NCBI RefSeq assembly: GCF_943192945.1
Contig: NZ_CALPCE010000001.1
Coordinates: 1 to 64,000, forward strand
Source of the DNA: Anaerocaecibacter muris
GTDB lineage: Bacteria; Bacillota; Clostridia; Christensenellales; Pumilibacteraceae
Direction: 5' to 3'
Length of the DNA: 64,000 bases
The notes beneath the pieces are model-generated. The model did not search any database. It was not told where the DNA came from and was given only the letters and a program-made list of their open reading frames with translations. Positions 1 to 8,188 of this stretch are shown piece after piece (the stretch's first letter is position 1; the number at the start of each line of letters is the position of its first letter). Made by a program: the position numbers and the translations under genes.

Positions 1-228
1 ACAATAACAAGTGCGGCTACGCCTTGATTTCTCCGCTACGTTCGCTTACGCTCACTTCGGTCGAAATGATGGGGAAACGGCGCGGTCAATTCGGTCGAAA
101 TGATGGGGGAACGGCACGTGCGCTTTGTATAACATATAAACATCTTTTATCATAAGAGTAAAAGCCCCAACCACCCATCATTCCGAGCCTGTCGAGGAAT
201 TAAGGCGAACCGCCGCAGAGTTCGGCGG
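1..228. repeat. Bipartite interspersed repeat, copy 1
   Basis: The left module (about 12-74) contains GCCTTGATTTCTCC, then an imperfect palindrome of CGCT/AGCG-like steps, then GGTCGAAATGATGG. An extra GGTCGAAATGATGG sits near 92-107. The right module (about 172-228) begins CCATCATTCCGAGC and ends in a CGAACCGCCGCAGAG tail. The same two modules, in the same order and around a different middle, recur at 19210-19380. No open reading frame of its own is convincing. It behaves like a small non-autonomous or REP-like element; its mobility is inferred only from its repetition. Confidence 0.75.
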
Positions 229-306
229 AACAATAACAAGTGCGGCTACGCCTTGATTTCTCCGCTACGTTCGCTTACGCTCACTTCGGTCGAAATGATG
301 GGGAAA
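229..306. repeat. Second exact copy of the left repeat module
   Basis: Bases 230-306 are identical to bases 1-77 of the window, a direct repeat of 77 bp separated by the right module of copy 1. The first copy begins exactly at the window edge, so the true repeat may extend further left. It lies just downstream of the leftward rpsT gene and its terminator. Confidence 0.85.
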
Positions 307-314
307 ATAGCAAG

Positions 315-344
315 AGAAAACCGCCTCGAAAAAATCGGGGCGGT
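315..344 (-). terminator. Intrinsic terminator of rpsT
   Basis: Read on the minus strand, ACCGCCCCGA (344-335) pairs with TCGAGGCGGT (329-320) around a 5-nt T-rich loop and is followed by TTTTC. All ten pairs form, one as a G-T wobble. It lies 24 nt beyond the rpsT stop. Confidence 0.75.
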
Positions 345-367
345 AATTGTTTGAAATAATTTCCAAA

Positions 368-922
368 TTATTCGGCTTTGGGCGCTTCTTCGACGGGCGC
401 TTCGGCGGGTTTTTCTTCCGCTTTCTTGGTCGTCTTTTTGGGCGCTTTTTCCTTAACGGGCTTTTCGGCTTTGGCGGGCTTTTCTTCCGCTTTTTCCTTT
501 ACCGCTTTTTTCTTTTTCTGCTCGACTTTTTCCGCTTCCTTTTCGAGCTGTTTGGCGCGGAATTCGGCGCGAGCCGCTTCGCGCGCTTCTTTGGCGGCGC
601 GAGCTTTTTCGGCGGCGATGGTCTTGTTGTCCTTTTTGACGACAACGGTAACTTTGCCGCTCTTAATGTCGCTCAAACGCTTGGAAATAGCCGACTTTTT
701 GTTGGCGGCGGCGTTTTTGTGCATGATGCCCGCAGTAACACCCTTGTCGATAATGGACACGGTGATGGGAAGCAGGCGTTCCGCTTCTTCGATGTTGGCG
801 GTGTCGATAGCTTTATTGAACGCTTTGATTGCGTTGTTGACTCTGGAACGGTCGGCGCGGTTGCGCGCGTTCTTCTTTTTGGTAATCAGTACGCGTTTTT
901 TCGCGGATTTGATGTTGGGCAC
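368..922 (-). CDS. rpsT: 30S ribosomal protein S20 with long charged C-terminal extension
   Basis: S20 binds 16S rRNA early in small-subunit assembly. Residues 1 to about 90 are a recognisable S20: MPNIKSAKKR start, RNRADRSRVNNAIK, and a helix with HKNAAANKKS. Bacterial S20 is normally about 85-90 residues. Here the frame continues without a stop to 184 residues in a low-complexity Lys/Glu/Ala/Pro tail. The tail begins as a likely charged helix (residues 90-130) and ends in KAEKP/KEKAP-type repeats. The start ATG at 922 has GGAG-type complementarity just upstream. The gene is divergent from gpr, and the two genes are neighbours in other spore formers as well. The core call is secure; the role of the tail is unknown. 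Confidence 0.95.
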   Translation of the reverse strand: MPNIKSAKKRVLITKKKNARNRADRSRVNNAIKAFNKAIDTANIEEAERLLPITVSIIDKGVTAGIMHKNAAANKKSAISKRLSDIKSGKVTVVVKKDNKTIAAEKARAAKEAREAARAEFRAKQLEKEAEKVEQKKKKAVKEKAEEKPAKAEKPVKEKAPKKTTKKAEEKPAEAPVEEAPKAE

Positions 923-1045
923 GATATTACTCCTTTTATCGCTTTTTTTTGTTTTGCCTGATTATCACTGCCGCAGACATAAAATAGAGGGTTTTTGCCG
1001 ACGGATATGCGCGTGATTAACCTATAGCGTTTAATTGCAATTCGT

Positions 1046-1074
1046 ATTATAGCATACAAAATAAACTTTTGCAA
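1046..1074 (-). promoter_or_regulatory. rpsT promoter
   Basis: On the minus strand a TTGCAA -35 (1074-1069) and a perfect TATAAT -10 (1051-1046) are separated by 17 bp. Transcription would start near 1040, leaving a leader of about 118 nt before the rpsT ATG. A long leader is common for autoregulated ribosomal protein genes, but no specific S20-binding structure was identified. Confidence 0.6.
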
Positions 1075-1124
1075 CTGTTTGTCGCAATGCGTTTAAATTT
1101 TTTTCTTTTACAAACAATAATTTT

Positions 1125-1898
1125 ATGAGGCAAAACGCGGGATATACGGATATGGCGGTGGAGTTTTACAGGCACAAGCACGTGCGCGACGACGGTCTTA
1201 TCCGCTATTACGAAGTGGACGTGGACGGCAAGCTGTCCAAAAAACTGGGCAAGCCGTGCGGCAAATACGCAACGCTCGAAACGCCCGCCGTACTGTCGGG
1301 CAGGACGGAGGAATACGGCAGGGTGTCGGACGCGCTCGGCGCGTGCTTAAAAGGCTATCTTAAAGACTGCGACAAAATTCTCGCGGTGGGGTTGGGCAAT
1401 CCCGATCTTACGGCGGACGCGCTGGGCGACAGGGTGTTTAAACGCTTGACCGTTACGCGTCATCTCAACGACAAAAAATATTTATGCGCGCTCACGCCAA
1501 ATGTGCTTGGCATGACGGGCATAGAGAGCTACGATATTATTTCCGCCGTAGCCGACCGCATAAAGCCCGACGCGGTGCTCGTTATAGACGCGCTCACCGC
1601 CGCCGCGCCGAGCCGCATAGCCTCGGCTTTTCAGGTGACTGACAGCGGTATAACCCCGGGGAGCGGAGTGGAAAATCACAGGCGCAGGCTGGACGAAAAA
1701 TCGCTCGGGTTCAGGGTAGTGTCCGTGGGTGTGCCGCTCGTTGTGTATTCGTCCACGATCGCGCGCGAGTTCTGTTCCGCCGCGGAGGGCGGCGCGGGCG
1801 ATATGATAGTAACGCCCAAGGACGTGGATATACTCGTCGAGGACTGCGCGAAAATTATATCGGGCGCGATAAACGGCGCGTTCGCCGTCGGGGCATGA
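1125..1898 (+). CDS. gpr: Germination protease GPR (spore protease)
   Basis: GPR is the A25-family protease that degrades small acid-soluble spore proteins during germination. The early YTDMAVE matches the R/YTDLAVE region where the zymogen propeptide ends. The core carries VGLGNPDLTADALG with VTRHL after it, GIESYDI, and VLVIDALTA, the family hallmarks. At 257 residues it is shorter than the Bacillus enzyme (about 370), lacking both a long propeptide and part of the C-terminal region. It is the first gene rightward after the rpsT divergence. The ATG at 1125 is preceded by an AT-rich stretch without a clear Shine-Dalgarno. A later in-frame ATG at 1152 would cut into the conserved TDMAVE segment, so 1125 is preferred. 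Its presence indicates an endospore former. Confidence 0.9.
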   Translation: MRQNAGYTDMAVEFYRHKHVRDDGLIRYYEVDVDGKLSKKLGKPCGKYATLETPAVLSGRTEEYGRVSDALGACLKGYLKDCDKILAVGLGNPDLTADALGDRVFKRLTVTRHLNDKKYLCALTPNVLGMTGIESYDIISAVADRIKPDAVLVIDALTAAAPSRIASAFQVTDSGITPGSGVENHRRRLDEKSLGFRVVSVGVPLVVYSSTIAREFCSAAEGGAGDMIVTPKDVDILVEDCAKIISGAINGAFAVGA

Positions 1899-1962
1899 GA
1901 ACAGTATGAAATTTCGGCGGAAGCGGTAACGCTTTTGCCGCGCGCGGCATAAATACAATGTT

Positions 1963-2688
1963 ATGCGTGCAAATCCGATAGGCGTGTTTGACAGCGGCGT
2001 GGGCGGACTGAACGTACTGCGCAAGTGCGCGGAGCTTATGCCCGACGAAAAGTTTATTTATCTTGCGGACGAAGCCCGTATGCCTTACGGCGTGAAGCCC
2101 GCCGCCGAAATTCGGCTCGCCGCGTTGCAGAGCGCGGAGCGGCTGTTTTCCATGAATTGCAAAGCGCTCGTCGTGGCGTGCAACACCGCGACCGTCACCG
2201 CGATAGACGATATTCGCGCGCTGTTTTCCGCGCGCCCCGTCATAGGACTGGAACCCGCGGTAAAACCGTGTTATCGGGAATTGGGCAAATCGGGCAAAGC
2301 CGTTGCGCTCGTCACCGCCGCTACATACAATTCCGCAAAGTTCGCGCGGCTCGTCGATAATTGCGACGGCAAGATTATCCCGCTTGCCGTGCCCGAGCTT
2401 GCAAAGCTGATAGAAGATCACACCGACGATATTCGCGCAATCGCGCCGTTTGTGCGCGACGTACTCGCGCCGTACAAAAACGCCGAGGCGGTTATCCTCG
2501 GCTGTTCGCATTATACATACATCGCGGATTTGATACGCGAGGCTTACGACGGCGATGTCAAAATTTACGACGGCGCGACGGGCGCGGCGGAGCGCTTGCG
2601 TTATTGCCTCGCTATTTCGGATTTGACCGCGCCTATCGGCGTGGGCGGCGGCATACGGTTCTATTCCACTTATGTCCGCGATGTGTAA
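1963..2688 (+). CDS. murI: Glutamate racemase
   Basis: Converts L-glutamate to D-glutamate for the peptidoglycan stem peptide, in the cytoplasm. It shows the family signature: GVFDSGVGGLNV with Asp10/Ser11, VACNTATV with catalytic Cys73, and ILGCSHY with the second catalytic Cys181 and His183. At 241 residues it is slightly shorter than the usual 260-270. The ATG at 1963 follows gpr by 64 nt with no visible Shine-Dalgarno; an AAATACAAT stretch precedes it. The gene fits the window's other wall-precursor genes (glmS, glmM, ddl, uppP). Confidence 0.95.
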   Translation: MRANPIGVFDSGVGGLNVLRKCAELMPDEKFIYLADEARMPYGVKPAAEIRLAALQSAERLFSMNCKALVVACNTATVTAIDDIRALFSARPVIGLEPAVKPCYRELGKSGKAVALVTAATYNSAKFARLVDNCDGKIIPLAVPELAKLIEDHTDDIRAIAPFVRDVLAPYKNAEAVILGCSHYTYIADLIREAYDGDVKIYDGATGAAERLRYCLAISDLTAPIGVGGGIRFYSTYVRDV

Positions 2689-2692
2689 CAAT

Positions 2693-2738
2693 GATGTGCG
2701 ATATATAGACTATAAGATGTGCGATATATAGACTATAA
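2693..2738. repeat. Two tandem 23-bp repeats after murI
   Basis: GATGTGCGATATATAGACTA followed by TAA occurs at 2693-2715 and again, identical and adjacent, at 2716-2738. The second copy leads directly into AAGGATATAAAAG. A GTCGCGCA/TGCGCGAC stem (2752-2759 with 2775-2782) follows, without a T-run. The function is unknown; it lies between convergent murI and apgM. Confidence 0.7.
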
Positions 2739-2793
2739 AAGGATATAAAAGTCGCGCACCGTAAACAAGCCGATGCGCGACGCGTTATATAAG

Positions 2794-4014
2794 TTATATT
2801 TGTTTGTTTCCGAATAAAACCTGTATTACTTCGTAACCGTTTTCCAAGTACACGCCCGATTGCGCGGCGGATTTTTCGGTAAAGCGTTGCGCACCGCCGT
2901 TAATTGCGCGCTCGCTGTCGTAGATCAAAAACGGCACGGGTTCTTTGGTGTGCGTGCGCACGGACAGCGGCGTTGCGTGGTCGGGCATGACCGATATTGC
3001 AAAATGCGCGCCGCTATCTTTTAGATAGGCTAACAGCGGTTTTAAAACGCGTTCGTCGATGCGCTCTATTGCGGTAATCTTGCCGCCGCGGTCGCCCTGA
3101 TGCCCGCACTCGTCGGGTCCTTCGAGGTGGACGAAACAGTAATCGCACTCGGCGAGCGCGCGTTTTGCCTCTTCGGTTTTGGCTTGATAATCTGTGTCAA
3201 CCGTGCCTGTCGCAGTGGGAATATCGATTACGTTCATGCCGCCCGCTTTGCCTATGCCTTTTACCAAATCCACAGCCGAAATTACGGTTGCGGTTTTTCC
3301 GAATTTTGTCGCAAAGTCGGTAAGCTCGGGCTTTGATCCTTCGCCCCAAAACCACACCGAGTCGGCGGGATTTTTGCCGCTGTTTACGCGCGCAACATTG
3401 ACGGGGTGTGTTTTAAGTATTTGTGCGGAACGCTCGATTATGCGCGTAAAAATTTCGCTCTTGCCGTTCTTGGGCAAGCTGTTTTTTACGGGCTTGCCCG
3501 TAATGTCGTGCGGCGGAGTAAATTCCGTTCCGCTCAACCCCGCGCCGCGTATGACGGCGGCGTGGCGGTAGCTTACGCCCGAATACAGTTCCGCGCCGTA
3601 TTCGCCGAACAGCGGTTGCAACGCGCAAATAAGTTGCGCCGCTTCCTCTGTCGAAATTTCGCCAGCCGAATAGTCTATCATGGTTCGGTCGGACAGTTCG
3701 CGCTCGTCCGACAGCGTTACAAGGTTTACTCGCAACGTAGCGTCGGCAGGATCGAGCCGTATGCCCATAGACAACGCTTCGAGCGGGGATCTGCCGGTAT
3801 AGCAGTCGCGCGGGTCGTAACCGAGCGCGGCAAGGTTGCAAACGTCCGAACCCGCTTTCATGCCGTCGGGCACGGTTTTGACAAGTCCGATAACGCCCGA
3901 ATTGCACAGCATGTCCATAGTAGGCTTGCGCGCTTCGTCCATGGGCGTAAGCCCGCGCTCGTCGGGGTAATCCGCCATGCCGTCGCACAAAATCGTAAGG
4001 TATTTCTTTTTCAT
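2794..4014 (-). CDS. apgM: Cofactor-independent phosphoglycerate mutase, archaeal type
   Basis: Interconverts 3- and 2-phosphoglycerate in glycolysis and gluconeogenesis. It belongs to the alkaline-phosphatase superfamily (ApgM/aPGAM). Metal and phosphoserine motifs are visible: LCDGMADYP with Asp11, GSDVCNLAALGYDP with the probable catalytic Ser56, the HLEGPDECGHQGD metal loop, and SVMPDHATP near the C-terminus. The length of 406 residues is typical for ApgM and well below GpmI (about 510). It lies 116 nt downstream of glmS on the same strand; that gap holds no clear terminator, so read-through is possible. A phosphonopyruvate decarboxylase-related reading is less likely. Confidence 0.9.
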   Translation of the reverse strand: MKKKYLTILCDGMADYPDERGLTPMDEARKPTMDMLCNSGVIGLVKTVPDGMKAGSDVCNLAALGYDPRDCYTGRSPLEALSMGIRLDPADATLRVNLVTLSDERELSDRTMIDYSAGEISTEEAAQLICALQPLFGEYGAELYSGVSYRHAAVIRGAGLSGTEFTPPHDITGKPVKNSLPKNGKSEIFTRIIERSAQILKTHPVNVARVNSGKNPADSVWFWGEGSKPELTDFATKFGKTATVISAVDLVKGIGKAGGMNVIDIPTATGTVDTDYQAKTEEAKRALAECDYCFVHLEGPDECGHQGDRGGKITAIERIDERVLKPLLAYLKDSGAHFAISVMPDHATPLSVRTHTKEPVPFLIYDSERAINGGAQRFTEKSAAQSGVYLENGYEVIQVLFGNKQI

Positions 4015-4130
4015 GGTTAGTTCCTATGCCCGCAAGCCGCGGGTCGAAAGCAGGGTAGCCGAATATGCAGACCGAAACCCGCGCGCGAAATAGGTTGACC
4101 GCAGTACGCTTTTTTCGCGGGCGCGGTTTG

Positions 4131-5957
4131 TTATTCCACGGTGACCGACTTTGCGAGGTTGCGCGGTTTGTCTATGTCGCACCCGCGCGCGGCGGCTACG
4201 TAATAGGCGAACACCTGCAAAACGACCGCAGTCAGTATGGGCGTGAGATCATCGTCGCAGTCGGGAATAAGGAGCAAGCCGTCCGAGTTTTCGCGTATTT
4301 GTTCGTTCTTGGGCGAGGCGACGGAAAGCACCGTGCCGCCGCGCGACTGCACCGCTTTTATATTGGACAGCATTTTGGAATACAACGCCGACTGCGTGAC
4401 GAGCGCGAGCGTGATTGTGCCGTTTTCTATTAGCGAAATCGTGCCGTGTTTAAGCTCGCCCGCGGCGTAAGCCTCGGCGTGGATATACGAAATTTCTTTT
4501 AGTTTGAGCGCGCCTTCGAGCGAGGCGGCGTAGTCCGTGCCGCGCCCGATAAAAAACACGCACTTATGCGCGGCGTATTCGTCGGCGTAATTTTTAATCT
4601 GCTCGATGTCGGCGAGCGCGCGGGTGATTTTGTCGGGAAGCTCGGTGAGTTCTTTAAGCATTTCCGAATAGCGCGCATCCGAAACGGTGTGTTTTATCTT
4701 GGCGATTTTAAGCCCCACGAGGTAGAGCGCGGCGACCTGCGTCGTGTAACCTTTGGTCGTCGCCACGGCAATTTCGGGTCCTGCGTAGGTATACAGTACG
4801 TCGTCCGCCTCGCGCGCAATCGCGCTTTCGACGACGTTGACTATCGCTATCGTGTGCGACCCGCGTTTTTTGGCGAGTCGAAGCGCGGCGAGGGTGTCCG
4901 CCGTTTCGCCGCTCTGACTGATAATAACGGTGAGAGTGCGGTTGTCGGTAATGGGGTCGGAGTAAACGTATTCGCTCGCAAGCTCGCAATTAACGCGTAT
5001 GCGGCAATATTTTTCGATAAACGCTTTGCCGACTATACCCGCGTGGTACGCAGAGCCGCAACCGACGATGTCTATTTTTTCTATCCTGTTGACATTCTTT
5101 GCGTCGAACGCTATTTTGTCGAGAACAATTTGATTGCCCTTAACGCGCGGACGCACCGTCGCGGTGATCGCGCGGGGCTGTTCGTAAATTTCTTTCAGCA
5201 TGAAATGCGGATAGCCGCCCTTTTCGGCTTGGGAAATATCCCAGTCCACGCGGTAGGGCGTTTTTTTCAACGGCTTGCCGTCACCGTCGTAAAATGTGAC
5301 CGCGTGCGCGGTGAGCTTGGCTATTTCGCCGTCGCCGAGCTGAACAAAGTCGTGCGTATGTTCGAGCGCGGCGGCAAAATCGGACGCGATAAAGTTTTCG
5401 TTTGCGCCCAGACCCACTACGAGCGGATTGTCCTTGCGGATAGCGTAAATGACGTCGGGGTAGTCCGCGCACAGTATGCCCACGGCGTAAGACCCGCTTA
5501 TGCGGCGCATTACGGTGAGTATGGCGTCCAGTTCGTCGCCTTCGTAATAATATTGCAAAAGCTGGGCGATAACCTCGCTGTCGGTATCGCTCGCAAACTT
5601 GACGCCCTGCGCGATAAGCTCCGCTTTAAGCTCGGCAAAGTTTTCGATTATGCCGTTGTGCACGACGGCGAACATGCCGTTTTGCGACACGTGCGGGTGC
5701 GAGTTTACGTCGCTCGGCACGCCGTGCGTCGCCCAGCGCGTGTGTCCTATGCCCACCGTTCCGTGCGGGGTTTTGCCGCCGTTTGTTTTTTCGTCGAGAG
5801 CTTTAATCTTGCCCACGGCTTTCACGACGCTAATCGCACCGCCGTCGGTAACGGCTATGCCGCTCGAATCGTATCCGCGATATTCGAGGCGTTCCAGCCC
5901 TTTAAGCAGTATGGGCGCGGCTTGCTTGCCGCCCGAGTAACCTATAATTCCGCACAT
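4131..5957 (-). CDS. glmS: Glutamine-fructose-6-phosphate aminotransferase
   Basis: Makes glucosamine-6-phosphate, the first committed step to UDP-GlcNAc. The protein starts MCGIIGYSGG, placing the Ntn-type catalytic cysteine at residue 2 after Met removal. It has the class II glutamine amidotransferase motifs GHTRWATHG and HNGIIENF. Two SIS domains follow (GCGSAYHAG, SQSGETADT, FIGRGTDYA) and the C-terminus KPRNLAKSVTVE is canonical. The length of 608 residues is normal. It sits 10 nt behind the membrane exporter gene, so the two are probably one transcript. There is no room for a glmS ribozyme directly upstream, so control by glucosamine-6-phosphate through that riboswitch is not evident here. 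Confidence 0.98.
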   Translation of the reverse strand: MCGIIGYSGGKQAAPILLKGLERLEYRGYDSSGIAVTDGGAISVVKAVGKIKALDEKTNGGKTPHGTVGIGHTRWATHGVPSDVNSHPHVSQNGMFAVVHNGIIENFAELKAELIAQGVKFASDTDSEVIAQLLQYYYEGDELDAILTVMRRISGSYAVGILCADYPDVIYAIRKDNPLVVGLGANENFIASDFAAALEHTHDFVQLGDGEIAKLTAHAVTFYDGDGKPLKKTPYRVDWDISQAEKGGYPHFMLKEIYEQPRAITATVRPRVKGNQIVLDKIAFDAKNVNRIEKIDIVGCGSAYHAGIVGKAFIEKYCRIRVNCELASEYVYSDPITDNRTLTVIISQSGETADTLAALRLAKKRGSHTIAIVNVVESAIAREADDVLYTYAGPEIAVATTKGYTTQVAALYLVGLKIAKIKHTVSDARYSEMLKELTELPDKITRALADIEQIKNYADEYAAHKCVFFIGRGTDYAASLEGALKLKEISYIHAEAYAAGELKHGTISLIENGTITLALVTQSALYSKMLSNIKAVQSRGGTVLSVASPKNEQIRENSDGLLLIPDCDDDLTPILTAVVLQVFAYYVAAARGCDIDKPRNLAKSVTVE

Positions 5958-5967
5958 AGATAGCTCC

Positions 5968-6681
5968 TTATTGCAAAGACGAATCGGAATTGTCGTTGTC
6001 GGCGTTCGCGCCGTTTTGCGCGTCGCTCGGCTTGTAGATTATAAGTTTAATTATTAAAAACAGTACGACGAGCACCGCTATAATAAAAAACGCCAAAGTG
6101 ATCCACGTCACGTAATCTTTAAACAGATAGGTTATAAGCGTAATTATGCCGCACGCGACCGCGTTGCCCGCAATCACGCCGATGAGCGATTTGACAAAGC
6201 CTATTTTCAGTATGGACGCGACAGCGCTGCCCGTCCATACGCCCGTAAGCGGCAGGGGAACGGCGACGAACAACGCCACGCCGCCCATCTTTTTTACGTC
6301 GCTTTTGGTGACGGCAAACTTTTTGTTTTTGCCGCCGACTTCGCCGGGGGTTTGCTCGACTTGCGGGCTGTCTTTAAGCGAGCGCGATTTCTTTTCGAAC
6401 TTGTCGTACAAAAACTTGCCGAGCTTGGAAAACAGCTTGGTGCGCGACAGCGCGTTGATTATAGGTATAAACACTATAAGCAGTATCGGCGCGATAAGCG
6501 ACGATCCCAAAAAGGCATAGCCGAACGCTTCGAGCGGCGACAGCCCCATGCCCGCGCTCATGCCGAACGGTATGGCAAACCGCGCTTCGGCGATAGGTAT
6601 AATTGACAGCAGTATTACGGCAAGCGGCGCGCCCAGCGCGTTGTTCATGGCGTTGCCTATACTTTCGATAAATGCGTCCAT
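5968..6681 (-). CDS. Small multidrug-export family membrane protein (COG2426-like)
   Basis: A polytopic inner-membrane protein of 237 residues resembling the Sm_multidrug_ex family, whose substrates are poorly known. Visible features are a first hydrophobic segment (about residues 15-35) with SIIPIAEARFAIPFG, a second segment around GYAFLGSSLIAPILLIVF, and a cytoplasmic lysine-rich loop (80-130). These are followed by VALFVAVPLPLTGVWTGSAVAS, a strong family motif, and two C-terminal segments. The tail is Asn/Asp-rich. The start ATG at 6681 lies 8 nt after a TATAAT -10 box, so translation may begin with almost no leader. It leads the glmS transcript. The transport function is inferred from the family only. 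Confidence 0.8.
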   Translation of the reverse strand: MDAFIESIGNAMNNALGAPLAVILLSIIPIAEARFAIPFGMSAGMGLSPLEAFGYAFLGSSLIAPILLIVFIPIINALSRTKLFSKLGKFLYDKFEKKSRSLKDSPQVEQTPGEVGGKNKKFAVTKSDVKKMGGVALFVAVPLPLTGVWTGSAVASILKIGFVKSLIGVIAGNAVACGIITLITYLFKDYVTWITLAFFIIAVLVVLFLIIKLIIYKPSDAQNGANADNDNSDSSLQ

Positions 6682-6689
6682 ACCGATAT

Positions 6690-6719
6690 ATTATAAGCAA
6701 TAATCGGCGTTTATGTCAA
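6690..6719 (-). promoter_or_regulatory. Promoter of exporter-glmS operon (leaderless)
   Basis: On the minus strand TTGACA (6719-6714) and TATAAT (6695-6690) are separated by 18 bp. The ATG at 6681 lies only 8 nt past the -10 box, so the mRNA would have a leader of about 0-3 nt and no Shine-Dalgarno. Confidence 0.75.
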
Positions 6720-6778
6720 CAAAATCGCCGCACTGCGGCTTTATAAGCGGTTAAATCCAAAAAAATTTAACTATAATA

Positions 6779-6807
6779 TTGACAATATCCGCAAAATATA
6801 ATATACT
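6779..6807 (+). promoter_or_regulatory. glmM promoter
   Basis: TTGACA at 6779-6784 and TATACT at 6802-6807, with a 17-bp spacer. It is divergent from the exporter-glmS promoter, so glucosamine-6-phosphate synthesis (glmS) and isomerisation (glmM) are fired from one 100-bp region. A GGGAGG ribosome binding site follows at 6847-6852. Confidence 0.8.
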
Positions 6808-6864
6808 TTTAATGTCAAAAATTCATATAATAATATCCGTAGCGTTGGGAGGCGTACAATACTC

Positions 6865-8148
6865 ATGGGTAAATATTTCGGAACGGACGGTATCAGGGGC
6901 AAATACGGCGACAATTTGGACGCAGATCTTGCGTACAAAGTGGGGCTTGCGATAGTCGCTTACTTCGGAAAAGGTCAAGTGGTCGTCGGCAGAGATACGC
7001 GCGTATCCGGACCTGAAATTCAAGAGTCGCTGGTCAGCGGACTGAAACGCGGCGGCGCGGAAGTTCTTACCGTAGGAATATTGCCCACGCCCGCAATCGC
7101 GCGCATGGCAATCAAGTACAACGCGCTGTGCGGCATAGTAATTTCCGCATCGCACAACCCGCCCGAATACAACGGGATTAAAATATTCGACGGCAACGGC
7201 GTAAAGTTGAGCGAGGAGCAAGAGGGCAGTATCGAATATTATATCGACAACCCCACCGAAATGCGCGCCGTCGGGTCGGTGTGCGAAATTGCCGACGCGC
7301 AAAAACAGTATATAGACTATCTTGTGGAAACGGTCGATTACGACATGACGGGCGCAAAGGTGTGGCTCGACTGCGGTTACGGCGCGGCTTCGACCGTGGC
7401 GAAACAGGCGTTCGAGCGGCTGGGCGCGTCGGTGGAAATAGAAAACTTTAAACTTCGCGGCGAAAAGATTAACTGCGGGTGCGGCGCGCTTCACCCCGAT
7501 TACGTGCTTCACTCCATGGTCGGAACGGACTACAAACTCGGTTTTGCTTATGACGGCGACGCGGATCGGCTCTCGTTCGTATTCGACGGCAAGGTCATGG
7601 ACGGCGATTCGGTGCTGTACAATATCGGCAGGGAAATGCAGTTAAAAGACGACGTGGTCGTGGGAACAATCCTTTCCAACACCGCGCTCGAACGCAGACT
7701 GGAAAAGGACGGACGCAGACTTGTTCGCACGCCCGTCGGCGACAAGTACATTTGCGATCTTATGTTCAAAAAAGGTTACAACCTCGGCGGCGAGCAGAGC
7801 GGGCATTATATAGTATACCCGCAGGCGACTACGGGCGACGGCATTATGTCGAGCATGATTCTCACGAAAACGCTGTACAAAAACGGCAAGCTCGGCGAAT
7901 TTATGGAGTTAAACCTTTTCCCGCAAAAAGCTATCGCCGAATACGCCGATCAGTCCATAATGTACGAAAAGGAAATGATAGGGCTAATCGAGGACTACAC
8001 GGCTCGGCTTGCGGGCATAGGCAGACTTATAGTGCGCATGTCGGGCACGGAACCCAAAGTGCGCGTAATGTGCGAGTGCGAGGACGCGCGCAAGATAGAC
8101 GAAGTGCTTGCAGTATTCAAAAAATATATAAATACTCGAAAATCGTAA
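6865..8148 (+). CDS. glmM: Phosphoglucosamine mutase
   Basis: Converts glucosamine-6-phosphate to glucosamine-1-phosphate for UDP-GlcNAc. It opens KYFGTDGIRG, has the phosphoserine loop ISASHNPPEYNGIK with Ser96 as the expected phosphorylated residue, the Mg loop DGDADR near residue 229, GGEQSGH for sugar recognition, and the C-terminal phosphate-binding RMSGTEPKVRV. At 427 residues it is marginally shorter than the usual 445. Its own consensus promoter lies 60 nt upstream, and a GGGAGG ribosome binding site precedes ATG 6865. The next gene also has its own promoter. Confidence 0.97.
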   Translation: MGKYFGTDGIRGKYGDNLDADLAYKVGLAIVAYFGKGQVVVGRDTRVSGPEIQESLVSGLKRGGAEVLTVGILPTPAIARMAIKYNALCGIVISASHNPPEYNGIKIFDGNGVKLSEEQEGSIEYYIDNPTEMRAVGSVCEIADAQKQYIDYLVETVDYDMTGAKVWLDCGYGAASTVAKQAFERLGASVEIENFKLRGEKINCGCGALHPDYVLHSMVGTDYKLGFAYDGDADRLSFVFDGKVMDGDSVLYNIGREMQLKDDVVVGTILSNTALERRLEKDGRRLVRTPVGDKYICDLMFKKGYNLGGEQSGHYIVYPQATTGDGIMSSMILTKTLYKNGKLGEFMELNLFPQKAIAEYADQSIMYEKEMIGLIEDYTARLAGIGRLIVRMSGTEPKVRVMCECEDARKIDEVLAVFKKYINTRKS

Positions 8149-8188
8149 TTTCCGCCGCATAACTGAACAAACTAATGACGTTGCGGGT

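Noticed and set aside
4566-5963. 465-residue open frame on the plus strand
   Set aside because: It is antisense to glmS and shows no domain pattern, so it is a codon-bias shadow.
5958-6690. glmS ribozyme riboswitch
   Set aside because: glmS is only 10 nt behind another gene and no ribozyme-like leader is present before either gene.
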